A DNA stretch of 64,000 nt from Cinnamomum chago (Eukaryota; Streptophyta; Magnoliopsida; Laurales; Lauraceae), in contig CP142460.1 in assembly GCA_038049695.1 (NCBI GenBank), positions 39,179,501 to 39,243,500 of the forward strand, written 5' to 3'. Positions 23,929-36,043 of the stretch are shown piece after piece (within the stretch, counting starts at the first letter, position 1; every line of letters begins with the position of its first letter). A program made the position numbers and the translations under genes. The notes beneath the pieces are model-generated. The model was not told the origin of the DNA. It saw only the letters and a list, made by a program, of their open reading frames with translations, and did no database searches.

Positions 23929-25690
23929 TGTTAGTTTTTTGGTCTCGATACCAGTATATGATGAATAGATTGATTAATTTCTTTATTTATCAATATATAT
24001 TATTGCTTTTCTTTCATGAGATGAATGGTGTTTTATTACTTGTTTTCACATAACTAATACGTATGACATAATGGTTCATGAGATGAATCGGAGTCCACAA
24101 GTATACTAGATGTAATACATGTGTATGGATGAGATCCACATACAGGAGATATGTATTGCAAATCTTATACTTAAATATCTTCACAACCAGTGATGAGATT
24201 GGGCATCTCATCTGACAAGGTTGCAGCACTTTGATCACTATGAGATAGTGTGATTTGTCTCGATCATCAGAATGTAAGATTCTGGATCATGGTGCTGGTA
24301 CATTGGATGTATTGAAGGACCATGAGAAGCACCTTATATACACTGTCTTTATTTTAAGGTATGCTCTCATAATTCCCTAGCAATAGGCTCATAATCCTAA
24401 GACATTAATGAACTCAAGTTTCTATCTATTCATTTGCTTTGAGTCACCAATGAGTGAGGCCAATTGTAGGTCAACACCTCGGTGATTTGGGTACGTGGTA
24501 GTAGAGTTGTGGGAACATTCAATGGTCAAGATGGAATCTATCTTTAATATCCCCTTGTGCCAATTAATGGATTTATCATTGGTAAGTGCGCACCCATTCC
24601 AATTAAGAGTTAATTGGATCGGTACCAAATGATCATTATAATTAATTAGGGCTCAAGGATAATAAGAGATGGATCTAATTTGGTGGACAGGTCCATTTGA
24701 TCCATGGATATAGATGGAGGGGCCTACTTGTGGTATTGGGAAGTTTAGGGTCTTCATTGTAATTTATTCATAAGACTGGAGTGCAATTGCATTTATAAAG
24801 TGGAGTTATTTGCAATTAAGTGTGGACCCGGATTGCACATGAGATGTGGGGTCGCGTGTCCCAGTTGGAGCCAGCTTTCTAAGGAATCCCTAGTGGTCCC
24901 CACGCTAGCCCAAGATGTTAGAAAGATACTAATTATAGTAGAACTCTAAAAGGAAATAGAAGGTTACTATTTCTATTTGAAGTGAGACTTCTAATAGTGG
25001 TAATAGTAAGTTACTAATTATTAATGGAAGTAGGACTTCTATTTTAATTAGTAAAAGAGGAAGTTACTAATCATATTTGAAGTAAAACTTCTAATTGTGA
25101 TTTGGTAAGCAACTAATTGTAGTGGGAGTAAGACTTCTATTTCAATTAGTTAGAGGAGGTGGCTTGAATGCTATAAAAGGAGGAGGGGAGCTCTTGGACG
25201 CCCTCTAATCTTACACAACCTAGGGATTCACGCCCATATCACTCTTCCTCTCTTTGTGCAAGTTGTTGCACATCACTTCCCTCTTCTAGTTTCTCTTCTA
25301 GTTTCCTCTAGGGTTTTTCTCTTGGAGATTCCACCATCTTCTTGAGAAAAGAGAATCTGATATTGGTCATAGCGTGGAAGATCAAAGGGTATTGGAGATT
25401 CTAATTTGATTAGTGAAGGTGTTCATCATCAAAGAAAGAATTCAACTTCTCCATTAGAGCACTACAAAGCTCCAAAGGTATATCTACATCCTTGTATGCT
25501 GTAGATTTCATGGTTGCATGTTTAGATGCTATTTTCTATCTTCTAGATAGGTTATGTTGCTGTACACGGTTTATGAGTTTGAGGGATTACATCCTGGATT
25601 GGGTTTATTGCCTTCTAGATAATTGATCCCTGCATCAAGTGGGTCAAAAGTTTTTGAAACCTATCTGGAAGGCCCACCTATATTCCAACA
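23929..25690 (+). mobile_element. Solo copia LTR D2 (1.76 kb) between gag and protease of C
   Basis: It starts TGTTAGTTTTTTGGTCTCGATACC and ends CCTATATTCCAACA, with the exact target duplication GTGGA at 23924-23928 and 25691-25695. TATA box CTATAAAAGG at 25171-25180. It is close in sequence to D1 and to G. Before insertion gag and protease were one frame, since the frame before 23928 continues at 25691. Confidence 0.95.
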
Positions 25691-26101
25691 GTGGAAGGTA
25701 CACTTCTTATTTGTGGGATAAAAGATAGGATTTTATTTGACCCTGGCCCTACACATTCATTTCTATCCCATGAATTTTCTAACTTGATTGATATGCATGC
25801 TAGAGAACTTGAGTTCATTTTGACTGCGGCAACCCTAGTAGGTAAACAAGTTATATGTAGAACCTTTTATCGTAGTTGCACATTCCAGAGAGGAGAAGTG
25901 GTTTTAACCGCAGATCTCATTTTATTGGAGATGTATGATTATGATGTCATCCTAGGGATGGATTGGCTGGCAAGGTACCATGCCACAATGGATTGTTTTC
26001 ATAAGATCATTACCTTCAAGTTAGATGAGACACCAGCAGGGGTGTTGTTTCAAGGAGAGGAAAAATCCTCGTACAGGGTTTGTCTCAGCGTTGAAGGCTG
26101 A
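25691..26101 (+). pseudogene. Retropepsin-like protease of gypsy C
   Basis: The frame has no ATG of its own and begins at the D2 target duplication, as expected for a domain inside a Gag-Pol. The catalytic loop reads FDPGPTHSFLS near residues 16-26; plant gypsy proteases usually have D-S/T-G here, so the second position is altered. The second hallmark, DYDVILGMDWLARYHA, is present near residues 92-107. A one-base shift near 26075-26090 throws the frame out and brings stops at 26099 and 26102; the correct frame resumes at 26091. Its role would be to cleave the polyprotein. Confidence 0.88.
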
Positions 26102-27389
26102 TAGATTATTGAAATGTGGATGTGAAGCATATTTGTCGTTTATTATGGACGAAAAACGGTCCCAAGGGGTGGAGGAGATCCCAATTATTTAGGAATTCCC
26201 GAATGTATTTCCGGAGGATATTCCAGGATTACCACCCATCAGAGAGATTGACTTCACCATTAAGTTGTTACCAGGGACCGCTCCGATATCTATTGCACCA
26301 TATCGTATGGCTCCGGCAGAATTGGGAGAGTTGAAGATTCAGTAGCAAGAATTGTTAGACAAAGGTTTTGTGAGACCGAGCATTTCACCATGGGGAGCTC
26401 CAGTCTTATTTGTCAAGAAGAAGGATGGTTCGATGAGGATGTGTATAGATTACAGGAGATTGAATCAAGTGACCATCAAGAACAAATACCCATTGCCAAG
26501 GATAGATGAATTATTTGATTAGTTACAAGGTGCTTCATATTTTTCAAAGATTGATTTGAGATCCGGTTATCATCAGCTAAGAGTCAGAGAATCAAATGTG
26601 TTGAAAACAGCTTTTCGAACAAGATATGGCCACTATGAGTTCCTAGTGATGCCATTTGGGTTGACTAATGCACTGACAGTGTTCATGGCATTGATGAACA
26701 AGATATTCACGCAGTACTTGGATCAGTTTGTGGTAGTATTCATAGATGACATTTTGGTGTACTCCAAGACCAAGGAAGAGCATGGAGAGCACTTGAGGAT
26801 AGCACTGCAATTCTTGAGAGAGAATCAGTTGTATGCGAAGCTCAATAAGTGTGAATTTTGGTTGGAGCAAGTAGCATTTTTTTGGCACATTATCTCCAAA
26901 GAAGGATTATCAGTAGATCCGTCCAAGATTGAAGCAGTAGTGAAGTGGGAGAGACCGAAGAATGTGACAGATATCAGAAGTTTTCTAGGATTGGCAGGCT
27001 ATTACCGGAGCTTTGTGCAAGGATTTTCATCGATTGCGTCACCTTTGACGAAGTTGACAATGAAGAATGTACCATATGTGTGGACAGATCAGTGTGAAGA
27101 TAGTTTCCAAGAGCTGAAGAAGAGATTGACTACAGTACCAGTCCTTACTTTACCATCCGGAAGCGGCGGTTTCACCATTTTTACCGATGTTTCGAATGTT
27201 GGGCTTGGTTGCGTGTTGATGCAAGAGGGAAAAATTGTTGCATATGGATCCCGACAGTTGAAAGATCATGAGAAGAACTATGCCACCCACGATCTTGAAT
27301 TAGCAACGGTCGTCTTTGCGTTGAAAATGTGGAGACATTACCTCTATGGAGAGAAGTTCGAAGTCCACTCCGATCACCGCAATTTGTAG
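26091..27389 (+). pseudogene. Reverse transcriptase and RNase H of gypsy C
   Basis: The frame contains, in order, [14 protein letters not shown], the fingers motif [45 protein letters not shown] (about 26550-26585), MPFGLTNA, and the active site [10 protein letters not shown] near 26740-26770. The connection domain follows ([12 protein letters not shown]). RNase H reads [15 protein letters not shown], then [20 protein letters not shown], then SDHRNL at the end, so its three acidic positions are visible. In-frame TAG stops lie at 26190, 26343, 26520 and 27387. The RT core itself is open from 26523 to 27386. Confidence 0.95.
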
Positions 27390-29114
27390 TATTTATTTTC
27401 TCAGAAGGAATTGAACATGAGGTAGCGAAGATGGATGGAATATATCAAGGACTATGATTTTCTAATCAAGTACCACCCGGGGAAAGCTAATGTAGTTGTC
27501 GATGCCTTGAGCAGAAAATTAGTAGGCTTGGCAAATCTAAGTGGCACTTGTATTTTTGAACAATTTGAAGAATTGAGTATAGACCTACAACCACTGAGGA
27601 AGGGTGTATTGTTAGCAAACATGTCAGTGTCAGAGCCTTTTTTCATTCAGAAGATCAAGAATAGTCAGTTGCAAGATCCAGAGTTGGCCAAGATTTCAGA
27701 ACATATAGTAGAACGTCCTGACTTTCGTATTGTTGATGGAGTTTTATACTACCGTGACCATCTGTGTGTACCCAATATTGAAGATTTAAGGAATGACATT
27801 ATGACCGAGGCTCACAGTGCGAAGTACTCTATGCATCCAGACAGTACGAAGATGTATCAGAATTTGAATGACAGATTTTGGTGGAACAATATGAAGAGAG
27901 AGATTGCAGCGTTTGTCTCTCGTTGCATGACTTGTTAGTTGATTAAGGCAGAACATCAGAAGCCTCCAGGATTGTTACAGCCGTTAGAGATCCCGGAATG
28001 GAAATGGGAGCACATTACCATGGATTTTATTTCAGGACTACAGAGGACCAGCAGAGGCAACGATGCGATATGGGTCATTATGGACCGTCTCACCAAGTCA
28101 GCTCACTTCATTCCTATGAGGACAGGGAAGAAGATGCACATGCTACCTTTGGCAGACTTATTTGTCAACGAGCTTGTCAGTCGTCATGGACAGCCAGTTT
28201 CTATCACATCGGACAGAGACAGCAGATTCGTCTCAAGGTTTTTGAAGACATTGCTTGAGTCTATGGGTACAAAACTACAGTTTAGCACGGCTTATCACCC
28301 TCAGACAGATGGTCAGTCAGAGAGGACTATTCAAACTCTTGAGGAAATGCTCTGTGCTTATGTTTTGGATTTCAAGACTCAATGGGATGAGACTCAACCA
28401 TTGTGTGAGTTTGCTTACAACAATAGTTACCACTCGAGCATTGGGATGGCGCCTTTTGAGGCTTTGTATGGCAGAAGGTGTAGGACACCTGTGTGTTGGG
28501 AAGAGATCGGAATTCGCAGTTTCCATGGACCGACCATAGTAAATGAGACCAGCGACAAACTCAAGCTAATCCAAGAACGTCTAAAAGTAGCCCGAAGTAG
28601 ACGGAAAAGCTATGCAGACTCTCACCGAAGGGATTTAGAGTTCAAAAAAGGAGATAAGGTTTTCTTGAAAGTGTCACCTACCCGAGCAACATTGAGATTT
28701 GGACAGAAGGGTAAGCTATCACGGAGATACATTGGACCGTACAACATTGTGAGCAAGATCGGTGATGTGGCTTATAGGTTAGCCTTACCACCAGAGCTAT
28801 CCGGCGTACACAACGCCTTCCATGTGTCAATGTTGAAGAAGTACGTTCCCGACCTTTTACATGTACTCCGATATGAACCTTTGAAAATTCGAGAGGATGC
28901 TACATATATTGAGAAGCCCGTTCAGATCATTGATATGAAGGAACAAGAGTTAAGGACACGAACTATTCAATGGGTGAAAGTACTTTGGAAGAACCATGGA
29001 CCGGAAGAAGCAACGTGAGAACTACGAGATCAAGTGCAGAAGAAGTATCCACATCTACTACCTGAGGTGAGTTATATTTCATTTGGTGGACCAAATGCCC
29101 TAAGGGGTAGAGGA
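27390..29114 (+). pseudogene. Integrase and chromodomain-like tail of gypsy C
   Basis: After a TAG at 27423 the frame shows the RNase H-integrase linker (YHPGKANVVVDALSRK), the HHCC zinc domain (MHPDSTKMYQNL to CMTC, with a TAG at 27936 right after it), and the DDE core: ITMDFISGL, SITSDRDSRF, then DGQSERTIQTLEEML with the catalytic glutamate. The C-terminal domain has SRRYIGPYNIVSKIGDVAYRL and the chromodomain-like end LKIREDATYIEKPVQI..IQWVKVLWKNHGPEEAT. A TGA at 29016 replaces a tryptophan codon in the expected aromatic position. The chromodomain in relatives directs insertion to marked chromatin. Reading continues open almost to the 3' LTR. Confidence 0.95.
29102..29114 (+). other. Polypurine tract of gypsy C
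   Basis: AAGGGGTAGAGGA ends exactly where the 3' LTR starts (TGTAAGACC at 29115). Confidence 0.8.
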
Positions 29115-29322
29115 TGTAAGACCCCGTCCCGAGTGACCTTGAATAGTGTTAATTAAGTGGTGTTTTAATTCTAAGTGTGATTAGTGGATTTTGATTAAGT
29201 GAGATTAGAATAGCTTTTAATATAGCTTTGAGGAATTTTAAGTGCCTTTGTGACTAATGGGGCCCTTTGGGGGTTCCTTTTATGACTTTGCGTTTACTTG
29301 GGGGATTATCTGAGATTCTTGT

Positions 29323-32300
29323 TGTCGCGACCCTAGACCGGGCCCACGCGACTGATCCGGGGTCGGGACTATTTGGGATGATGATCCACATTAACATAAT
29401 GTCATATATTTACTTAATTTCCCACAGGTGTCCGCGGTGAGGATTATCACAACCATAAATGAACATTTCTATTAAGTGCGGAAGCGTGTAGCAAATCAAA
29501 TATCCAATCCATCTCAAATCATAAAGACAATAACACAAGTATGGTACCGTATTAGAATGAGCAATGATCAATAGCATGTTACCCAAAAATAAGTTAAAGT
29601 TTATACAGATATCATTTAATTACATTTCCCCAAAAATAGAGGCCAACAAAGGCCAATATAGACAAAATACCAATCCAAAGAATGGTTAAACAATTTCCCA
29701 AAATATCAAGTCTCTCATAGCAACCAAACGTCTAAATGACGTCATCAACATGCCACTCAACTAACTGTTGCGGTTCTCCGACCGCCTCCTCATGCTCCTC
29801 CTCGGGATAACCAACAACGAGACCTGAGTACCAAAGAGTAGGTCAAACACGACGGTTTGGCAAATGGGTAAAATACAATGACAGTATGATAGTAATTAAA
29901 TTTACCTTCGAAAACATTTAAACCTGTTGAAATGACAATTTCTATAAGCAAGGTAAAACATTTATTCAAATACGAGTATGCATCATAAAACATGTAAAGG
30001 TAACCAAGGAAACGGGGAAACAAGCAAGATGGCAACCACACGAAGCTAAGTCCTCTATCACTAAAGTGATAGAGCAATAACTAGACACTGATCCCAGTCA
30101 CTCGAGGTGAGGAGAAATAGTGGATCTTATAAATACATATACATATACTATACATGACCACGGTAGCGAGCCGGGCATCGGGAACCACAGTAGCAATCTG
30201 CGGCATCGGGACAAGACCACGGTAATAACCGGGTAGCGGGATCCAAACTGCAGCTGGCGGGACAAGAGGGGGATCTCCAAGTCGGTGGATCAGACCAACA
30301 GGGTTATCCAAGCTTAGTGGTGCCGACTCATAGGTCAAATACAAATCAAGACATGTGCAAGTAAATCAAGTACAAATAAATAGACGGGTAAGACGGGGGT
30401 GCTCAAGGGCACACTGTCATTTCATGTGGTGCAATGCACTTCAAGACAAGTAACTACTTCAAGTGTAATTCAATGCTTTCGGGAAAACAAGGCATGTAGT
30501 ATAAATCTCGGGATCGATAAAGTACAATAGACAATTGGAATTTCGAGTAAGGTATTGGGTTCAAGATTTATTTGAAGTGAATAGGGATCCCGTATGTCAA
30601 TCTAATAACAATTTGGTACTCTTTAAGTTTGGGGACATTCCGGGCTCCTTATACACTTTGAATTTTCAAAACTTCAAATGGCATCTTCGTGATATGGTTT
30701 CTTTCTCAAATGGCTTCATACATTGTTTAGTAAATCTCCTTGACATAGAGGGGTTCCCAATGAATAGTCCTAACACGTTTAAATAGTTAATCATTGTCCC
30801 AACATAGCCTTGACCAACAAGGCTCATCGCTCGAGCGAACCGGAGAGTTCGCTAGAGCGAGGAGCTCTCTGGAATGGCTGTCTAGGTGGGTTCACTCGAG
30901 TGCGGTATGGGTCGCTCGAGCGAGCTTATTGGTTCGAGCGAAGTTTTTAATGCGTTTGAACGAACAACTCTCTGGAACAGGTTCTGGGATGTCCGCTCGA
31001 GCGACCAAGGTGTCCGCTCGAGCGACCAAGCTACTGGAATGCTCCAAACCCTTTCCTGGACAAGTCGCTCGAGCGAAGTGTCATGTTCGCTCGAGCGAAC
31101 TGTCCAGAAACTGAATTCGGGGCAGTTCAGCTCCTCTCTAACTCTTCCTTCTTCGACCCCTTTTTAGCCACTTTTATACATCAAATGAAGAGTCTAAAAC
31201 TTCATTCAAATAACATCAAATCTTTCACAACATCCATCCCATTCTCCTCCATCAATATCACATTCAATACAAAGAAAGAAAGAAGGAAACCATTTCACAT
31301 AAGAGTGCATATGTGACAAAACAAGAGGAAATTAAATGCTATGAACCAACACATCCTTATAACCATAAATGCACCATTAATACTTCCATGAACATTTATT
31401 TCAAAACAAGGCAATAAATAGGCAATACATAGGCATGAGTGGAAATACCAAAACCATTGAAAACTTATAAAATTCAAATCACCCACTTGCCTTAAGTCTC
31501 TATTCAAGCAAATCAAGCTCTAACAATCTTCCAAGGCAATGGTCTAAGCTACAAGGCAAAAACCCCAAAATAAAACCCTAAAGAGTCAAAACATAGAATA
31601 GGAGGAAAGAAGCTTCAATAACAAGGATGGAGATTCCCTTAGGCTAGGAGAACACAATTCTAGAAGAATGGAAGGATTACTTACATGAGGGTTCTTCAAA
31701 AGGTAAGGTGAGCTCAAAGAAAGTCTTGGAATGGAGGGTTTTCCTCAAGCAATGGTATCAATAGAGAGCTAGGGTGATGAGGAAGAAGATGATGATTTCC
31801 TCCTCTCACTTTGTGCAAGGTTGGTGGTGGATTTGGTGATGGAAGGCAAGAGCAAGAAGGAAGGCAATGGAAACCTTAGGTTCTCACTCTTGTGCTGGAA
31901 AAAGGAAATGGAAGGGGAAGGGCTTCTTTATAAACAAGTGGGGAGTGGGCTCCACTACTAATAATCTAATTGGGCTGAAATCATGACTTTCGAGGCTTCT
32001 AATGAATTCGACGAAGAAGAGAAAAGTGATCGTCGAAATATCTAGTTTCCAAAAAGTATATGTTTCACGGATTTCGGGAATATCAAGTTTTGGGTACAGA
32101 TTTAGTGCAAAATGACTGTTTTGCCCTCAAGGCTATAAAATCGGGTTTCGGGATCTCGAACAGGAACGGGATCAACATGAAAGTTGTAGGGGTTAACAAT
32201 ACAAATAAAACATGATTAAAACAATGAATACGAAAACCTCCGATAATTCCTCAAGCGCATGCAAAGTCATAACAAGGGACCCCCAAAGGGCCCCACTATC

Positions 32301-32436
32301 ACAAAGCAATCAAAATCCCCAAAAACTATTTCAAAAGCTATTCCAAACCCAACTTAGCCAAAATCACTAATCAAGCTTAGAACTAACGCCCAACTTAATT
32401 AGTACTAATCGAGTTCTCTCGGGTCGGGGTCTTACA
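29323..32436 (-). mobile_element. Solo gypsy LTR D3 (3.11 kb), minus strand, in the 3' LTR of C
   Basis: The plus strand reads TGTCGCGACCCTAGACC...TCGGGTCGGGGTCTTACA with the exact target duplication CTTGT at 29318-29322 and 32437-32441. The 5' LTR of C reads through this point as GATTCTTGTGTTTATTG, confirming the join. It carries the ~30-bp module (30157-30245), a CTCGAG array (30827-31100), and a minus-strand TATA-like TTTATAAAGAAG near 31926-31937. It is the fourth layer inside copia A. Confidence 0.95.
30827..31100. repeat. CTCGAG palindrome array in solo LTR D3
   Basis: At least five CGCTCGAGCGA-type units lie among diverged ones, ending with the perfect 16-bp palindrome GTTCGCTCGAGCGAAC at 31085-31100. 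The next bases CTGTCCAGAAACTGAATTC are shared with LTR E at the same place. Confidence 0.85.
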
Positions 32437-33590
32437 CTTGTGTTTATTGTTATAATCCCATTTTATTTGTCTTGTTAATCCATACAACTTTTATGTAGAT
32501 CCCATGCCCATTCGAGACCTCGAAACCTGACTTTCCTAGCATTGAGGGTAAAACAATCATTGTGCACTAAATCTGTACCCAAAATTTGATATTCCCGAAA
32601 CCTGCAAAACAAATACTTTTTAGAAACTAGATATTTCGACGATCACTTTTCTTTTCTTCGTTGAATTCGTTCGAGGCCCCGATAAACATGATTTCAGCCC
32701 ATGAAGGTTTCCAGTGCTGGGACCCAACTCCATCTTCTATATAAGGAGAACATTTCTCTCCTTTTTCCCTTTTCCAGCACAAGAACCATTAACCTAGGGT
32801 TTTTTCCCTTTTTCCCTTTTCCTCTAGCTCTTCCATCTCCCAATCCACTACCAAACCTTTGCCATTGGAGAATTACTTGTCACCATATTCTTCCTCATCA
32901 CCATAGCTTTCCATTGATACCATTTTGAGAGAAAACATCACATTCCAAGATCTCCATTGAACTACTCTTGCTCATTTGGAGAACCTAAAAGTAAGCAACC
33001 CTCCCCATCTCTTAGATTTGTGTTCACTTGACCTTGAAGAGGTTCCATTTCTATTATTGTATGGTTTCTTTTTCTATTTCTTGTGTCGACCCTTTTAGGG
33101 TTTGTTTTTGGGATTTTTGTAATAGCTTGGATCTTTGGCTTGGGGGAGTGTTTAGAGCTTATTATTGATTAGCTTGGACCTAAGGCAAGTGGATGAATTG
33201 ATTTTTATGAGCTTTCAATGATTTTATAAGAAATGTGATTTATTGTGTTGCTTTCAACTCATGCCCGATTAATGCATTGACTTGAAATAAATGTTCATGA
33301 AAGAACCTTGATAGTATATTTATTGTCATAGAAATGTTTTGATTTATGGAATTCAATGTTATTTTGTTTTGTCTCAAATGTACTCTTGTGTGTAGTGGTT
33401 TCCTTCCCTTCTTTCTTTGTATTTGGATGTGATATTGTTGGAGGAAGATGGAATGGATGTTGTAGGAGATTTGATATTGATTTAGATGAAGTTTTGAACC
33501 CCTCATTTGGTGTATTCAAGGGGACAAAAAGGAGGTTGTAGAAGGAGGAGAAAGAGGAGAGAAGAACTGTCCCGAAATCAGTTTCTGGAC

Positions 33591-33855
33591 AGTTCGCTCG
33601 AGCAAAGTGTCCAGAAAAAGGTTCAAGTCGTTCCAGAGGACAGTTCGCTCGAGCGGACCCTTTGTCGCTCGAGCGGACCCTCCCAGAACTAGTTCCAGAG
33701 AGTGGTTAGTTCGAACGAACTGAACCTTCGCTAGAGCCAACCTGATACTGGATGAGTTCCCTCGAGCGACCTCATCTTCGCTTAAGCGAACCCACCCAGA
33801 CAACAATTCCAGGGAGCTCACCGCTCAAGCAAACCTATAATCCGCTCGAGCGATG
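33591..33855. repeat. CTCGAG palindrome array in the gypsy C 3' LTR
   Basis: It is the counterpart of 18871-19155, with substitutions at several cores (for example GCTCGAGCAAAG). The paired arrays allow the decay rate of the palindromes to be compared with that of the spacers. Confidence 0.8.
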
Positions 33856-36043
33856 GGTACTGTTCACCTGGGGCTGTTTTGGGAGAATAAATTAAATGTT
33901 TATATGATTGTGAGAGGTTTGTTGGGAGCCCTATTGCAATGAGAAGAACCGTTCATATGATTTGACATCCGTTTGAGAAAGAAACCACATCACGAAGACT
34001 TCATTTGAAGTTTTGAGAATCCTAAGGTATATAAGGAGCTCGGAATGTCCCCTAACTCAAAGAGTACCAAGTTGTCATTAAATCAACATACGGGACCCCT
34101 ATTCACCTTAAACAAATCTTAAACCCCGATACTTGTCTTGAGATTTCGAAAGTTCATTTGTATTTCATTATTCCCAAATTTCTTATGCATTCCCGAATAT
34201 ATTGAAATTGAAATTGTAGCATTTTGTTAATCCTGATAAGCATGCCCGGATTGATATGATAGTTGTGCCTTTGAGCACCCCCGTCCCGTTTATTTATGTA
34301 CTTGCACTTGATGTGTTTCATACACGTTTTGATCTTGTCATTTGACTTATGAGTCGGCACCACTAAGAGTGGATAACCCTGTTGGTTTGATCCACCGACT
34401 TGGAGATCCCCCTCTTGTCCCGCCGGCTGCAGTTTAGATCCCGTTACCCGGTTATTACCGTGGTCTTGTCCTGATACCCCGGATTGCTACCGTTGTTCCC
34501 GATGCTCGGCTCACTACCGTGGTCATGTCCCGTATATTATATGTATATATATATATTTCGATGTTTCTCCTCACCTTGTGTGACTGAGATCAACGCCTTG
34601 ATATTGCTCTGTCACTTCGGTGATAGAGGACTTAGCTTCGTGTGGTTGTCATCTTGCTTGTTTTCCGTTTCCTTGGTTACCTTTACATGTTTTACATCAC
34701 ATACTTGTATTTGAATAAATGATTTATCTCTTTTATGGAAATTGTTATTTAAGCAAGTTTAAATGCTTTTGAAGGTAAATTCATTTATTATTATATTGTT
34801 ATGTCTCTTCACCCATTTGTCAAACCGCCGTGTTTGACCCACTCTTTGGTACTCAAGTCCGGACATTATCTATCCCGTGGCGGAGCTTGAGGACGCGGGC
34901 GGCAAACCGCAACGCCTAGTTTAGTGGCATGCTGATGATATCGTTTAGACATTTGATTGCCTTGAGAGACGTAACATTTTGAGAACGTTTAACCATTCTT
35001 TGGGGCTGGGTATTTTGTCTATGTTGACCTTTGTTGGCCTCTATTTTTGGGAATGTAATTAAATGATCTTTTGTATAAACTTTAACTTTACTTTTAGAAA
35101 AGCACTAATGATTATTGCTCATTCTGATACTTGGTTTATATATATGATTTTATCTTGTGACTAGAATTGAATTGTGAATGTTTGATTTACTACACGCTTC
35201 CGCACTTAACAAAAATTTACTATGTTGTTGTGATATCCTCACCGTAGACACCTGTGGGAAATTAAATAAACATAAATAAATGTTTAACGTACACACATCA
35301 TCAATGAGTTCCGATCCCGGATTAGGACCTCGGTGGACCCGGTCCGGGGTCGCAACAAGCTTGTAAGGAGAGGAAGAAGAAAATGGCATGCATTTGTCTA
35401 TTTGACAAGGGTTGGTGGTGGATTGGGGAGGAAGAAAGCAAGAAGAAGGAGGAGAAGAAAACCCTAGGTGGTTTCACTTTTTGTGCTGGAAAATGAGAAG
35501 GGGAAGAAGGGGATGGGTTCCCTCTTTTATAACAAATGAAGGTGGGTCCCACAACTTACATAACTTGACGGCTAGAAACATGTTTCTCGGTGTCTCGGAT
35601 GAATTCGACGAAGAAGGAAGAAATGATCGTCGAAATATCTAATTTCCAAAAAGTATATATTTCGCGGGTTTCGGAGATATTGAAAATAGTGTCCAGATTT
35701 TCATGTAAAAGGACTGTTTTGCCCCTATCATTGGAAAAGTAGGGTTTCGGGGTTTCAAACGGGGACGAAGTAAATACAAAAGTTGTGGAGACTAACGAGA
35801 TAAGTAAAACGAGATAAAAACACTAATTTATAAGAATCTTGAGTAATCCCACAAGCACACGTAAAGTTACCAAAAAGGAACCCCCAAAGAGTCCCACCAA
35901 TCACAAGGCACTCAAAACTTCTCAAAGCTATTAAAAAGTTATTCTAATCCCAACTTAACCAAAACCCACTAATCACACTTAGAGCTAAAACACTACTTAA
36001 TTAATGCTAATCGAGGTCACTCAGGTCAGGGTCTTACAGTAAT

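Larger units (their letters stand above)
17515..35357 (+). mobile_element. Full-length Tekay/Del-like Ty3/gypsy chromovirus C
   Basis: LTRs at 17515-22416 and 29115-35357, primer site at 22420, polypurine tract at 29102-29114, gag, protease, RT, RNase H, integrase and a chromodomain-like tail. The exact target duplication AGCTT lies at 17510-17514 and 35358-35362. Without nested insertions the LTRs are about 3.15 and 3.12 kb and the element about 11.2 kb. The chromodomain after integrase and the Met primer site point to the Tekay/Del branch. Three later insertions (D1, D2, D3) and about a dozen in-frame stops show it is dead. The first ~190 bp of the two LTRs differ at roughly 5% of sites, which suggests moderate age. 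Confidence 0.95.
29115..35357 (+). repeat. 3' LTR of gypsy C, containing inverted solo LTR D3
   Basis: It starts TGTAAGACCCCGTCCCGAGTGACC and ends CCGGGGTCGCAACA. It is interrupted at 29323-32436 by D3. Net length is about 3.12 kb, close to the 5' LTR. It retains the TATA box (32738-32745) and the CTCGAG array (33591-33855), and lacks D1, which shows that D1 inserted after C. Confidence 0.93.
15102..36038 (-). mobile_element. Solo gypsy LTR B, minus strand, split by element C
   Basis: It starts TGTCGCGACCCCGGACAGGCC and ends TCAGGGTCTTACA, with the exact target duplication GTAAT at 15097-15101 and 36039-36043. The LTR proper is 15102-17514 plus 35363-36038, about 3.09 kb; the rest is element C with its duplication. 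It interrupts the copia A integrase gene. It carries a ~30-bp repeat module (about 15918-15995), a GGTTAGC/GCTAACC array (16531-16830) and, on the minus strand, a TATA-like TTATAAAAGAG at about 35523-35533. No coding region of its own remains. Confidence 0.92.
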
